Of a stretch of 64,000 bases of DNA, positions 1 to 7,932 are shown piece by piece (the first letter of the stretch is position 1; each line of letters begins with the position of its first letter). The notes beneath the pieces are model-generated. The model searched no databases and had not been told where the DNA came from. It was given only the letters and a program-made list of their open reading frames with translations. The stretch spans positions 1,116,001 through 1,180,000 of the forward strand of contig CAVXGZ010000002.1 in the NCBI GenBank assembly GCA_963761325.1. Reading direction: 5' to 3'. This DNA comes from Streptantibioticus_C sp963761325 (GTDB lineage: Bacteria > Actinomycetota > Actinomycetes > Streptomycetales > Streptomycetaceae). The translations under genes and the position numbers were made by a program.

Positions 1-2
1 GG

Positions 3-131
3 CTGCTGCGGCTGTCGCGCACCGCCGCGGCCTTCACCGTCGGGGACTGCGACCTGCCGACGGCGGAACGCGTGCTTCCCGTCCCTGGTCAGGCGCGGGT
101 GACGCCGCTGCGGGTGATCACGAATGGGTGA
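3..131 (+). CDS. 3' end of an unidentified protein (partial)
   Basis: The reading frame is open from the left edge and stops at a TGA at 129-131. Nearly all third codon positions are G or C, which fits real coding DNA here, and it ends about 50 bases before the next gene in the same direction. The visible 42 residues end in PLRVITNG and contain the segment TVGDCDLPTAERVLPVPG. I do not recognise a family from this fragment, and the rest lies outside the window. Confidence 0.5.
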   Translation: MLRLSRTAAAFTVGDCDLPTAERVLPVPGQARVTPLRVITNG

Positions 132-182
132 CGAATTGCCCACCGCCGACGGGGGAGCGGTCCCGGCCACAAGACTCGGGGC

Positions 183-2198
183 ATGACTGAAGAGGATCCG
201 TACCGGTGGCTGGAGGACGTGACCGGCGACCGGGCGCTCGAGTGGGTGCGGGCCCGCAACGAGGAGACCACCGCCCGGTTCGCGACCGGTCCGCGCTTCG
301 AGCGGCTGCGCGACGACCTGCGCGCGGTGCTCGACGCGGACGAGAAGATCCCATACGTCCGGCGGCTCGGCGACCACCTGTACAACTTCTGGCAGGACGC
401 CGAGCACCCGCGCGGTGTGTGGCGCCGCGCCACCCTGGAGGAGTACCGCAAGCCCACCCCGACGTGGGAGGTCGTCCTCGACGTGGACGACCTCGCCCGT
501 CGGGAGGGCGAGAACTGGGTCTGGGGCGACGCCCTGGTGCTGCGCCCCGGCTACCGGCTCGCGCTGGTCCACCTCTCCCGGGGCGGTGCGGACGCCGCGG
601 TGGTCCGGGAGTTCGACCTGGTGGAGCTGCGGTTCGTCGAGGACGGCTTCACGCTGCCGGAGGCCAAGAGCCGTCTCGAATGGATCGACGCCGACCGGGT
701 CTACGTCGGCACCGACTTCGGCCCGGGTTCGCTGACCGACTCGGGGTATCCGCGGCAGGTGCGCGAATGGCGCCGCGGCACGTCGCCGCAGGACGCGGTG
801 ACGGTCTTCGAAGGCGCCACCACCGACGTCTCGGTGACCGCCCACCACGACCCGGAGCCGGGCTTCGAACGCGACTTCGTACGCCGCGGCCTGGACTTCT
901 TCCGCGCCGAGTTCTACCTGCGCACGCCGCAGGACGAACTGGTGCGGGTGGACGTCCCGCAGGACGTCGAGGCGTCGGTGCACCGCGAGTGGCTGCTGGT
1001 GTGGACCCGTTCGCCCTGGCGGACCGGCGGCGTCGAACACCCGGCCGGCTCGCTGCTCGCCTTCGGCTTCGACGCCTTCCTCGACGGGGGCCAGGACGCC
1101 ACCGTGCTGTTCGCGCCGGACAGCCGCAGCGCGCTCATGGACTACCGGTGGACCCGCGACCACCTGCTGCTGACCGTGCTCACCGATGTGAAGAGCGAGC
1201 TGCGGGTGCTGACGCCCGCCGACGGCCCGTGGACCGCGGCGCCGCTGCCCGGCGCGGCGCCGATGGGCGTGGCGGAGATCCTGGGCACCGGCCGGGAGGA
1301 CGACGAGTTCTGGACGCTGACCAGCGGCTTCACCACGCCGCCCACCCTCAGCCGCGGCGTCGTCGGCGGTGAGGTCGAGCCGGTCAAGGCGACACCGGAG
1401 TTCTTCGACGCCGACGGGGCCACCGTCGACCAGTACTTCGCCACCTCGCAGGACGGCACCCGCATCCCGTACTTCGTCGTCCGGCCGCGCGGCTCCGGGG
1501 GCGGGCGCACCCTGCTGACCGGATACGGCGGCTTCGAACTGCCCCGCACCCCGGGCTACAACGCGGTGATCGGCCGCGGCTGGCTGGAGCGCGGCGGCAC
1601 CTACGTACTGGCCAACATCCGCGGCGGCGGCGAGTACGGCCCCGAGTGGCACACCCAGGCGATCAAGGCACAACGCCACAAGGTCTACGAGGACTTCGCC
1701 GCCGTCGCCGGCGACCTCACCCGGCGCGGCATCAGCTCGCCCGGCAGCCTGGCCATCCAGGGCGGCAGCAACGGCGGACTGCTGATGGGCGTCATGCTCA
1801 CCCGCTATCCGGAACTCTTCGGCGCGGTGGTCTCCCAGGTCCCGCTGATGGACATGAAGCGCTATCACAAGATGCTGGCCGGCGCATCCTGGATGGCCGA
1901 GTTCGGCGACCCCGACGACCCGGACGAGTGGGCGTACATCAGCGCGTACTCGCCCTACCACAACGTCACGGGCGAACGCGCCTACCCGCCCGTCCTGATC
2001 ACCACCTCCACGCGGGACGACCGGGTCCACCCCGGCCACGCGCGCAAGATGGCCGCCCGGCTGCTGGAGCACGGCCAGCCGGTCCACTACTACGAGAACA
2101 TCGAGGGCGGCCACGGCGCTGCCTCCAACAACGAGCAGAACGCCTTCAAGTGGGCGCTGGCGCTCGACTTCCTGTGGAACCGCCTCGACCCCTCGTGA
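183..2198 (+). CDS. Prolyl oligopeptidase family serine peptidase (S9A)
   Basis: A 671-residue soluble peptidase predicted to cleave short proline-containing peptides in the cytoplasm. The N-terminal two thirds corresponds to the beta-propeller that filters substrates. The C-terminal third is the alpha/beta hydrolase domain. The nucleophile elbow GGSNGG places the catalytic serine at residue 529, the acid is Asp612 or Asp613 in STRDDRVHP, and the histidine is His644 in EGGHGAA. All three occur in the expected order and spacing, and length is normal for the family. There is no signal peptide. The ATG follows a weak purine stretch. It seems to be transcribed alone, and a lipid-free secreted carboxypeptidase follows after about 130 bases. 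Confidence 0.93.
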   Translation: MTEEDPYRWLEDVTGDRALEWVRARNEETTARFATGPRFERLRDDLRAVLDADEKIPYVRRLGDHLYNFWQDAEHPRGVWRRATLEEYRKPTPTWEVVLDVDDLARREGENWVWGDALVLRPGYRLALVHLSRGGADAAVVREFDLVELRFVEDGFTLPEAKSRLEWIDADRVYVGTDFGPGSLTDSGYPRQVREWRRGTSPQDAVTVFEGATTDVSVTAHHDPEPGFERDFVRRGLDFFRAEFYLRTPQDELVRVDVPQDVEASVHREWLLVWTRSPWRTGGVEHPAGSLLAFGFDAFLDGGQDATVLFAPDSRSALMDYRWTRDHLLLTVLTDVKSELRVLTPADGPWTAAPLPGAAPMGVAEILGTGREDDEFWTLTSGFTTPPTLSRGVVGGEVEPVKATPEFFDADGATVDQYFATSQDGTRIPYFVVRPRGSGGGRTLLTGYGGFELPRTPGYNAVIGRGWLERGGTYVLANIRGGGEYGPEWHTQAIKAQRHKVYEDFAAVAGDLTRRGISSPGSLAIQGGSNGGLLMGVMLTRYPELFGAVVSQVPLMDMKRYHKMLAGASWMAEFGDPDDPDEWAYISAYSPYHNVTGERAYPPVLITTSTRDDRVHPGHARKMAARLLEHGQPVHYYENIEGGHGAASNNEQNAFKWALALDFLWNRLDPS

Positions 2199-2331
2199 CG
2201 GTGCTCCGTTTGGCTGCGCCCCGCCCGGTAACAATCCCTGGCGGGCGCGCATCCATCGGTACGTCCCGCACGTCTCACGGGCAGCACCATTCTCAAGAGG
2301 CCGCATCTCGACGCCATTTGGAGTGTTCATC

Positions 2332-3222
2332 GTGAAGACCGGATCCGAGGGAATTCGCCGCACGTCGACCGTGGTCGCTACGGTGGGAGCCGTCCTGACG
2401 GCCGGGGCGCTCGTCTCCCCGGCGCAGGCCGCCACCCTCAAGGCGCCCACGATCGTTGCCAAGGGCGGCTACGTGATGAACAACGCCACCGGTAAGACCC
2501 TGTTCAGCAAGGCCGCCGACACCCGGCGCTCCACCGGTTCCACCACCAAGATCATGACGGCCCGGGTGGTGCTCGCGCAGAAGCACCTCGACCTGAACGC
2601 CAAGGTCACCGTGCAGATGGCCTACAGCGACTACATCGTGGCGAAGAACGCCTCGTCGGCCCACCTGATCGTCGGCGACAAGCTCACTGTGCGCCAGCTG
2701 CTGTACGGCATGCTGCTCCCGTCCGGCTGCGACGCGGCCTACGCGCTGGCGGACAAGTTCGGCAGCGGGTCCACCCGGGCGGCCCGGGTCAAGTCGTTCA
2801 TCGGCAAGATGAACTCCACCGCCAAGAGCCTGGGCCTGAAGAACACGCACTTCGACTCGTTCGACGGCATAGGAAACGGCGCCAACTACTCGACACCGCG
2901 CGACCTGACGAAGCTCGCCAGCAACGCGATGAAGTACTCCACCTTCCGCTCGATCGTGAAGACGCGGTCGACGAAGCAGAAGGTCACCACGAAGAGCGGC
3001 GGCTACCGCTACATGTCGTGGTCCAACACCAACACCCTGCTGGGCAGTTACTCCGGCGACATCGGCGTGAAGACCGGTTCGGGCCCGGCCGCCAAGTACT
3101 GCCTGGTCTTCGCCGCCACCCGGCACGGCAAGACCGTCATCGGCACCGTGCTCGCCTCCTCCTCCGAACCGGCCCGCACCTCGGACGCGGAGAAGCTGAT
3201 GACGTACGGCTTCAAGAAGTAA
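2332..3222 (+). CDS. Secreted D-alanyl-D-alanine carboxypeptidase (peptidase S11)
   Basis: A 296-residue penicillin-binding-type serine hydrolase that would trim the terminal D-Ala of peptidoglycan stem peptides outside the cell. The GTG at 2332 is chosen because GGAG at 2320-2323 lies 8 bases upstream; a GTG at 2323 would overlap that ribosome binding site. A basic N-terminus followed by a hydrophobic stretch ending AQA-A (about residue 34) is a signal peptide. The active-site motifs are Ser70-Thr-Thr-Lys73 (SxxK), Ser131-Gly-Cys (the SxN position, with Cys in place of the usual Asn) and Lys247-Thr-Gly. No C-terminal membrane anchor is visible. A strong hairpin follows the stop. Confidence 0.92.
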   Translation: MKTGSEGIRRTSTVVATVGAVLTAGALVSPAQAATLKAPTIVAKGGYVMNNATGKTLFSKAADTRRSTGSTTKIMTARVVLAQKHLDLNAKVTVQMAYSDYIVAKNASSAHLIVGDKLTVRQLLYGMLLPSGCDAAYALADKFGSGSTRAARVKSFIGKMNSTAKSLGLKNTHFDSFDGIGNGANYSTPRDLTKLASNAMKYSTFRSIVKTRSTKQKVTTKSGGYRYMSWSNTNTLLGSYSGDIGVKTGSGPAAKYCLVFAATRHGKTVIGTVLASSSEPARTSDAEKLMTYGFKK

Positions 3223-3230
3223 CCCGCCAC

Positions 3231-3278
3231 CGCCGTTCCCCGGGCCGCGCGAACCGCTCGCGCGCCCGGGGAGCGGCG
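3231..3278. terminator. Bidirectional hairpin between convergent hydrolase genes
   Basis: A roughly 20-bp GC-rich stem (CGCCGTTCCCCGGG and its complement, one bulge) with a loop of about 7 bases sits between the convergent carboxypeptidase and beta-lactamase-like genes. It has no T-tract, which is normal for actinobacterial terminators. Confidence 0.7.
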
Positions 3279-3298
3279 GTCCCGGGCGCGCGCCGCGG

Positions 3299-4204
3299 TC
3301 AGCTCTCCTCGCCGCGCAGCGCCGCGACGGCCCGCGCGGCGGCGGTGCCGATGGCGGTGTTGATCGCGAACTCGTCGGAGCCGGGCGCGCACCGGGTGAA
3401 GACCGCGGCGGCGTACCGCCGGCCGTCCGGGTAGGAGATGACGCCGACCTCGTTGCGGACCACGCCGACCAGCCCGCCGCTCTTGGCCGCCACCCGCACC
3501 GGGGACCGGAAGCCGCTCGCGAGCCGGTGCCGGGTCAGCTGCCGGGCCATCACCGACCGCACCCGGGCGCACGCCTGCGCCGGGCCTGCCCGGTCGGTCC
3601 AGATCAGCCGCAGCAGACCGACCATGTCGCGCGGTGTGGTGCGGCTTCCCCGCGCCGGGTCCAGCGCCCGGCCGGCCAGCATCCGTTCGGTGCCGCGCGC
3701 CAGCTCCTGCGGCGACGCGCTCGCCGCCCAGTCGACCGACTCCTGCCACCCGGCGCAGCCGATGTCCTGGCCGATGGAGTCGATCATGGTCCGCAGGTCG
3801 CAGGAGAGCAGGGTGCCGGTCAGCCCGAGCCGCGCCGCGGTCGCGTTGACCGACTCGACCCCCACCCGCCGCAGCAGCGCGTCGGTGGCCGGGTTGTCGC
3901 TGATGGTGAGCATCAGGACGACCATGTCCCGCCAGGAGAGCACGGCATCGTCGTCGAACAGTGAGATCCCGACCGGTCCCGGGGTCCGTTCGGCCGCCGG
4001 GAGGGTGACGCGCTCGGCCGGATCGAGCCGGCCGTCCGCGAACCAGGTCTCCGCCTCCAGCGCGACCTGCACCTTGACCACCGAGGCCGGCGTCACCGGC
4101 TGGTCGGCCCGCCAGGCGAACTCGGCGTCGTCGTCGAGCGACTGGACGCACAACGCGCCCTCGCAACCGGCCTGTTCGAAGACTTTCCCGATGTCGTCAG
4201 CCAC
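3299..4204 (-). CDS. Class A beta-lactamase-like serine hydrolase
   Basis: A 301-residue protein with the full set of class A beta-lactamase/PBP motifs: Ser41-Val-Val-Lys44 (SxxK), Ser102-Asp-Asn104 (SDN) and Lys241-Ser-Gly (KTG/KSG). An RTTPRDM segment precedes the last motif, as in true class A enzymes. No signal peptide or lipobox is visible, so it appears cytoplasmic, which is unusual for a beta-lactamase and argues for a different hydrolase role. The GTG start follows a GAAAG purine stretch about 10 bases upstream. An omega-loop Glu equivalent to Glu166 could not be placed with certainty. It lies just downstream of the Ni/Co permease on the same strand but has its own 32-base gap. Confidence 0.8.
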   Translation of the reverse strand: MADDIGKVFEQAGCEGALCVQSLDDDAEFAWRADQPVTPASVVKVQVALEAETWFADGRLDPAERVTLPAAERTPGPVGISLFDDDAVLSWRDMVVLMLTISDNPATDALLRRVGVESVNATAARLGLTGTLLSCDLRTMIDSIGQDIGCAGWQESVDWAASASPQELARGTERMLAGRALDPARGSRTTPRDMVGLLRLIWTDRAGPAQACARVRSVMARQLTRHRLASGFRSPVRVAAKSGGLVGVVRNEVGVISYPDGRRYAAAVFTRCAPGSDEFAINTAIGTAAARAVAALRGEES

Positions 4205-4236
4205 CCGGCCGATTCTTTCAGCCGCCGGCCGCCGCG

Positions 4237-5355
4237 TCAGCCGGTCTCGGCCGCCCGGGCCCGCCAGCGGTGCTCCACCTTCGCCAGCCGCCAGTAGACC
4301 AGGGCGCAGCCCCACACGAGGGCGAAGAGCCCGACGAGCACGTAGCCGACGTTGTTGAGGTCGATCGCCGAGACCCAGTCGGTGAGGCCGTCGCGCAGCC
4401 CGACGTTGTCGTGCAGCACACCCACCAGCTCTATGGTGCCGATCACGAACGCCACGGCGATCGACAGCCCTGTGGTGGTCAGGTTGTAGTACACCTTGCG
4501 GACCGGGTTGGAGAACGCCCAGTGGTAGGCGAAGTTCATGAACGTGCCGTCGAGCGTGTCGAACAGGCTCATACCGGCGGCGAACAGCAGCGGCAGGCAG
4601 AGGATCGCGTACCAGGGCAGGCCCGCCGCGGCGCCCGAGCCGGCCATCACCATCAAGGTGACCTCGGTCGCGGTGTCGAACCCGATCCCGAACAGCACGC
4701 CCACCGGGTACATCTGGCCGGGGCGCCGGATGGACTTGGTGAGCCGGCCCAGGATCCGGTTCATGAAGCCGCGGCTGTCGAGGTGCTTCTCCAGCTCGTG
4801 CTCGTCGAACTCGCCGGCCCGCATCGCCTTGAAGACCCGGCGGATGCCGGCCAGCGCGACCAGGTTGAGCGCGGCGATGAGGTAGAGGAAGGTGCCGGAG
4901 ACGGTGGTGCTGATGAAGCCGAGCGTCGCGTGGGTGCCGGAGTGCTGGTTCATCAGCGTGTCCGCGATCCTGGCGCCGCCGGCGATCAGCCCGGCGAGCA
5001 CCACCACCATCGTCGAGTGCCCGAGGGCGAACCAGAAGCCCACCGACACCGGCCGCTGTCCGTCGGCCATCAGCTTGCGGGTGGTGTTGTCGATCGCCGC
5101 GATGTGGTCCGCGTCGAACGCGTGCCGCATCCCCAACGTGTAGGCGGTGACGCCGAGTCCGACGCCGAACGCCTGCTTGCCGACCGTGTAGTGGTGGGGC
5201 GCCACCATCATCACCAGGATCGTGAACGCCAGCACGTGCAGCGCGGCGATCACCGCCAGCAGCGCTCCGGTACGCAGCCAGTCCCGGTGTTCGAACCGGG
5301 ACGCGGCGGCGCCGGCCGACGGCGCGGCCGATGAGGGGTTTTCGGGCAGAGTCAT
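4237..5355 (-). CDS. NiCoT-family nickel/cobalt permease (HoxN/NixA type)
   Basis: A 372-residue integral membrane protein for high-affinity uptake of Ni2+ or Co2+. The family signature HX4DH is seen as His78-AFDA-Asp83-His84 in the second membrane segment. Several hydrophobic helices flank a long cytoplasmic loop. A cobalamin riboswitch lies upstream on the same strand, so the likely physiological substrate is cobalt for B12 synthesis. Repression by adenosylcobalamin would couple metal uptake to cofactor demand. The ATG start is the first after the riboswitch, with the purine run GAGG a short distance upstream. Confidence 0.92.
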   Translation of the reverse strand: MTLPENPSSAAPSAGAAASRFEHRDWLRTGALLAVIAALHVLAFTILVMMVAPHHYTVGKQAFGVGLGVTAYTLGMRHAFDADHIAAIDNTTRKLMADGQRPVSVGFWFALGHSTMVVVLAGLIAGGARIADTLMNQHSGTHATLGFISTTVSGTFLYLIAALNLVALAGIRRVFKAMRAGEFDEHELEKHLDSRGFMNRILGRLTKSIRRPGQMYPVGVLFGIGFDTATEVTLMVMAGSGAAAGLPWYAILCLPLLFAAGMSLFDTLDGTFMNFAYHWAFSNPVRKVYYNLTTTGLSIAVAFVIGTIELVGVLHDNVGLRDGLTDWVSAIDLNNVGYVLVGLFALVWGCALVYWRLAKVEHRWRARAAETG

Positions 5356-5400
5356 AGCGGGGCAGCCTCTCCAGCACCTCGTGGATGGACGTCATGCGGT

Positions 5401-5573
5401 GCCGTGGCCGGTCTCCTGGCTTACGGGTCGAACGCCGCCGCATCAGCCTTCCCGGGCGGGTGGAGCTGCCCAGTGGCTTCGGCCCGTCCGACGGGCCGAA
5501 GGATGCGGTGACTTCCCGATCACAGTGGCGAGGGCCGCTCCGGTATCGCACCGGTCTTCCCGAACACCACGGC
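5401..5573 (-). promoter_or_regulatory. Cobalamin (adenosylcobalamin) riboswitch
   Basis: Read on the minus strand the leader contains the hallmark pieces in order: GGTGCGATACCGGAGCGGCC, CACTGTGATCGGGAAGTCA and, at the 3' end, GCCAGGAGACCGGCCACGG (the B12 box). The 5' GCCGTGG (5567-5573) and 3' CCACGGC (5401-5407) pair to close the P1 stem. It ends about 45 bases before the permease start, so control could be over translation initiation or termination. Confidence 0.93.
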
Positions 5574-5787
5574 GGTACCACCGTAGGCGGTGCCCCCGCG
5601 CCCGGACAACCCCGGGTCCGCCGAGCCGCGTCCGCGACACCAGGGCCGGCCGGACGGCGCCGCCCGCCAGGTTCAGGAGGCGCGGCGCGTCGGCCCCGCG
5701 CCACGGCCGCCTGTCCGGTTTCCGCCGGCTTGACGCCCGGTGGCGGTAGGTTGGGATCCCAGCGACCGCGAACGAGGAGGTCGGCCG

Positions 5788-6450
5788 GTGGACGGCGTCG
5801 CCGACCTGCGCCAACTGCTGCGGGGCATCGAGGTCTTCGCCGGGGAGCTGCCCCGGTTCGACCCGGCCGCCGCGCCGGACGATCCGGTCGAGCTGTTCAC
5901 CGAGTGGCTGCTCGGCGCGATCCGGGCCGGGGTGCGCGAGCCGCACACCATGACGCTGTCCACGGCCGACGCGAGCGGCGATCCGACGGCCCGCGTCCTC
6001 ATCCTCAAGGACGTGGGCCCGGGCGGCTGGCAGTTCGCCTCGGACTCCGGCGGCGCCAAGGGCCGCGACCTGGCCGACCGCCCCTACGCGGCGCTGACCT
6101 TCTACTGGGCGCCGCTCGCCCGCCAGGTGAGGCTGCGCGGCCCGGTGGTGCGGGAGGACCAGGCGGCCTGCGCGGCGGACTTCCTCGCGCGCGGGGCCGG
6201 CGCCCGCGCGGAGTCGCTGCTCGGCCGCCAGTCGCAGCCGCTCGCCGATCTGGCCGAGCGGGACGCGGTCGTCAAGCAGTCGCTGGCCCGGCTCGACGGC
6301 GATCCCGACCTGGTCGCGCCGGGCTGGACGCTCTACTCGGTCCGCCCGCGGTCCGTCGAGTTCTGGCAGGGCGACCGGGAACGCCGCCACGTCCGCCTCG
6401 CCTACCAGGCGTCCCCCGACGGCTGGACCCGGCGGCTGCTCTGGCCCTGA
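5788..6450 (+). CDS. pdxH: Pyridoxamine/pyridoxine 5'-phosphate oxidase (PdxH-like)
   Basis: A 220-residue FMN-dependent oxidase of the split-barrel family, predicted to convert pyridoxamine or pyridoxine phosphate to pyridoxal 5'-phosphate. Typical features are the N-terminal DPVELFTEWL segment, RVLILKDV in the FMN-binding strand, the ALTFYWAPLARQVRLRG motif and a C-terminal W..R.RRLLWP that corresponds to the family's conserved tail. The GTG at 5788 is chosen because GAGGAGG at 5774-5780 stands 7 bases upstream; an in-frame GTG or ATG further upstream has no such site. Some actinobacterial PdxH paralogues act on F420 or other flavins, so substrate is not certain. Confidence 0.85.
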   Translation: MDGVADLRQLLRGIEVFAGELPRFDPAAAPDDPVELFTEWLLGAIRAGVREPHTMTLSTADASGDPTARVLILKDVGPGGWQFASDSGGAKGRDLADRPYAALTFYWAPLARQVRLRGPVVREDQAACAADFLARGAGARAESLLGRQSQPLADLAERDAVVKQSLARLDGDPDLVAPGWTLYSVRPRSVEFWQGDRERRHVRLAYQASPDGWTRRLLWP

Positions 6451-6457
6451 CCGGGCG

Positions 6458-7210
6458 TCACCCGGCCGGGCGGGCCTCGATCAGCAGGCGTTGCGAGTGG
6501 GCCACGAAGGGGCCGTGGCGTTCCATGAAGTCGTGCAGTTCGGCGAGGCGGTCGAGGTAGGCCGCGGCGGTGAAGCCCGGCACGATCCAGATCACCTTGC
6601 GCAGGAAGTGGACGACGGCGGCGATGTCGTGGAACTCCATCCGCAGGGCCTCCTGGCGCAGGTCCACGACCTCCAGCCCGGCCGCCTCCGCCTCGGCCGC
6701 GGTGGTCATGGCGCTGCGGGACGGATGGACCGGCTGCGGACCCATCAGGAAGTCGGTCAGCTCCCGCACCGAGCCCGAGCCCACGTGCTGGGCGAAGTAC
6801 CTGCCGTCCGCGCGCAGCACCCGCCGCACCTCGTCCCAGCGGGTGGTCACCGGGTGCCGGCTGACGACCAGGTCGAAGCGGCCGGACGGGAACGGCAGGT
6901 CGGCGGACTCGCCGGCCTCGACGACGGACGCGTCGAACTTCGCCATCCGGCGCCGGGCGAGCGCCAGGTTGGGCGGCCACGCCTCGGTCGCCGCCAGGAC
7001 CGGCGGCGCCACCGGCACCGAGGCGAGCACCTCGCCGCCGCCGGTCTGGACGTCCAACGCGGCCGCCGCCTTCGCCATCCGGTCGGCGAGCAGCCGGGCG
7101 TAGCCCCAGGAGGGGCGCTGCTCGCTCGCGCGACCGTCGAACCAGGAGAAGTCCCAGCCCTCGGTGGGTACCGCTTCGCCCTCGGCGACCAGATCCTCGA
7201 ATACCGACAT
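6458..7210 (-). CDS. Class I SAM-dependent methyltransferase
   Basis: A 250-residue cytosolic protein with a Rossmann-like methyltransferase layout. The SAM-binding glycine loop is degenerate (GGGEVLASVP around residue 57), followed by the acidic strand, the DLPFPSGRFDLVVSRHP motif (post II/IV) and a VLRADGRYFAQHVG motif, as in methyltransferase type 11 proteins. It runs head-to-head against the PdxH gene with 7 bases between stops. The ATG at 7210 matches the start of homology; longer upstream extension is unlikely. The substrate cannot be inferred. Confidence 0.75.
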   Translation of the reverse strand: MSVFEDLVAEGEAVPTEGWDFSWFDGRASEQRPSWGYARLLADRMAKAAAALDVQTGGGEVLASVPVAPPVLAATEAWPPNLALARRRMAKFDASVVEAGESADLPFPSGRFDLVVSRHPVTTRWDEVRRVLRADGRYFAQHVGSGSVRELTDFLMGPQPVHPSRSAMTTAAEAEAAGLEVVDLRQEALRMEFHDIAAVVHFLRKVIWIVPGFTAAAYLDRLAELHDFMERHGPFVAHSQRLLIEARPAG

Positions 7211-7404
7211 GGGTTCGACGATGGCAGCCGGCGGCCCGTCGCGCACCGGATTATCCGTCCGGCGAGGGGGCGGGGATCTTCCTCCTGTGACGTCGTGTCG
7301 ACAGGGAGCCGACGGGCCGGTTGGTCGGTAGGGTGCTCCTCGCACCGTCAGCCTCGGCGGCAGGGGCGGCGGTTGGTCCGGTTCCGCTGGCGCGGGGGAG
7401 CGAA

Positions 7405-7674
7405 GTGAATATTCAGATCCAGGCGGTCGATGTCGACCGGGTCTCCAGTTTCTGGCGGCGTGTCCACCACCAGGACGTGCTGAGTGTGGTCAAGGGGGAC
7501 GCCCCGGCGCTGCGGCCGGTCGTGACCCCGATCAGTCGGGACCTCGCCGAGGAGGTCGAGTCCCTCGTCGGCAAGGGCGCGGAGTTCGTCAAGGAGATCG
7601 ACGGCGGTGTCCTGATGAAGGACCCGGAGGGCAACGAGTTCATCGTGGAGCCGAACGCCGACCTGGTCGAGTGA
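7405..7674 (+). CDS. Short VOC (glyoxalase/dioxygenase fold) family protein
   Basis: An 89-residue protein that matches the C-terminal half of VOC-fold proteins: VDVDRVSSFWRRV near the start and GVLMKDPEGNEFIVEP at the end, which is the usual last strand with its metal-binding Glu. It is shorter than the usual 110-130 residues, so it is either a minimal module that dimerises or has lost part of the domain. The GTG at 7405 follows GGGGGAG with a short 4-base spacing. The catalytic function is unknown. Two strong hairpins follow. Confidence 0.65.
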   Translation: MNIQIQAVDVDRVSSFWRRVHHQDVLSVVKGDAPALRPVVTPISRDLAEEVESLVGKGAEFVKEIDGGVLMKDPEGNEFIVEPNADLVE

Positions 7675-7731
7675 CCACCCCCGCCCGACGAGCGGCCGGT
7701 CCGGTGTCCGGCCGCGCTCCGAGGGCGCGCT

Positions 7732-7776
7732 GACGAGCCCCCGCGTCCGGCGGACCGCCGGACGCGGGGGCTCGTC
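7732..7776. terminator. Perfect 22-bp stem terminator
   Basis: Two exact 22-base complementary arms (starting GACGAGCCCCCGCG) are separated by one base at 7732-7776. A smaller hairpin (GCGGCCGG / CCGGCCGC) lies just upstream at about 7690-7719. Together they should end transcription of the VOC gene before the MFS promoter. Confidence 0.75.
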
Positions 7777-7867
7777 GCGTCGCCCGGGCCGCAGCCGCCG
7801 GCCTTCTCCCGCGCTTCCCACGCTCCGTCAGCTTCACCAGATCGTCCCGTACCGCTGCCGTTCAAGG

Positions 7868-7912
7868 TTCGTTGAACGAACTCATCGTGTTATCTTCAGT
7901 GGGTTCGTTGAC
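7868..7912. promoter_or_regulatory. Operator-like repeats upstream of the MFS exporter
   Basis: A perfect odd palindrome TTCGTTGAACGAA (7868-7880) and a second copy of its half, TTCGTTGAC (7904-7912), flank a possible -10 (TATCTT, 7891-7896). This looks like a repressor site, most likely for a TetR or MarR protein, but no regulator gene adjoins it. Confidence 0.5.
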
Positions 7913-7932
7913 AAGACCTTGAGGAGTCGGTG

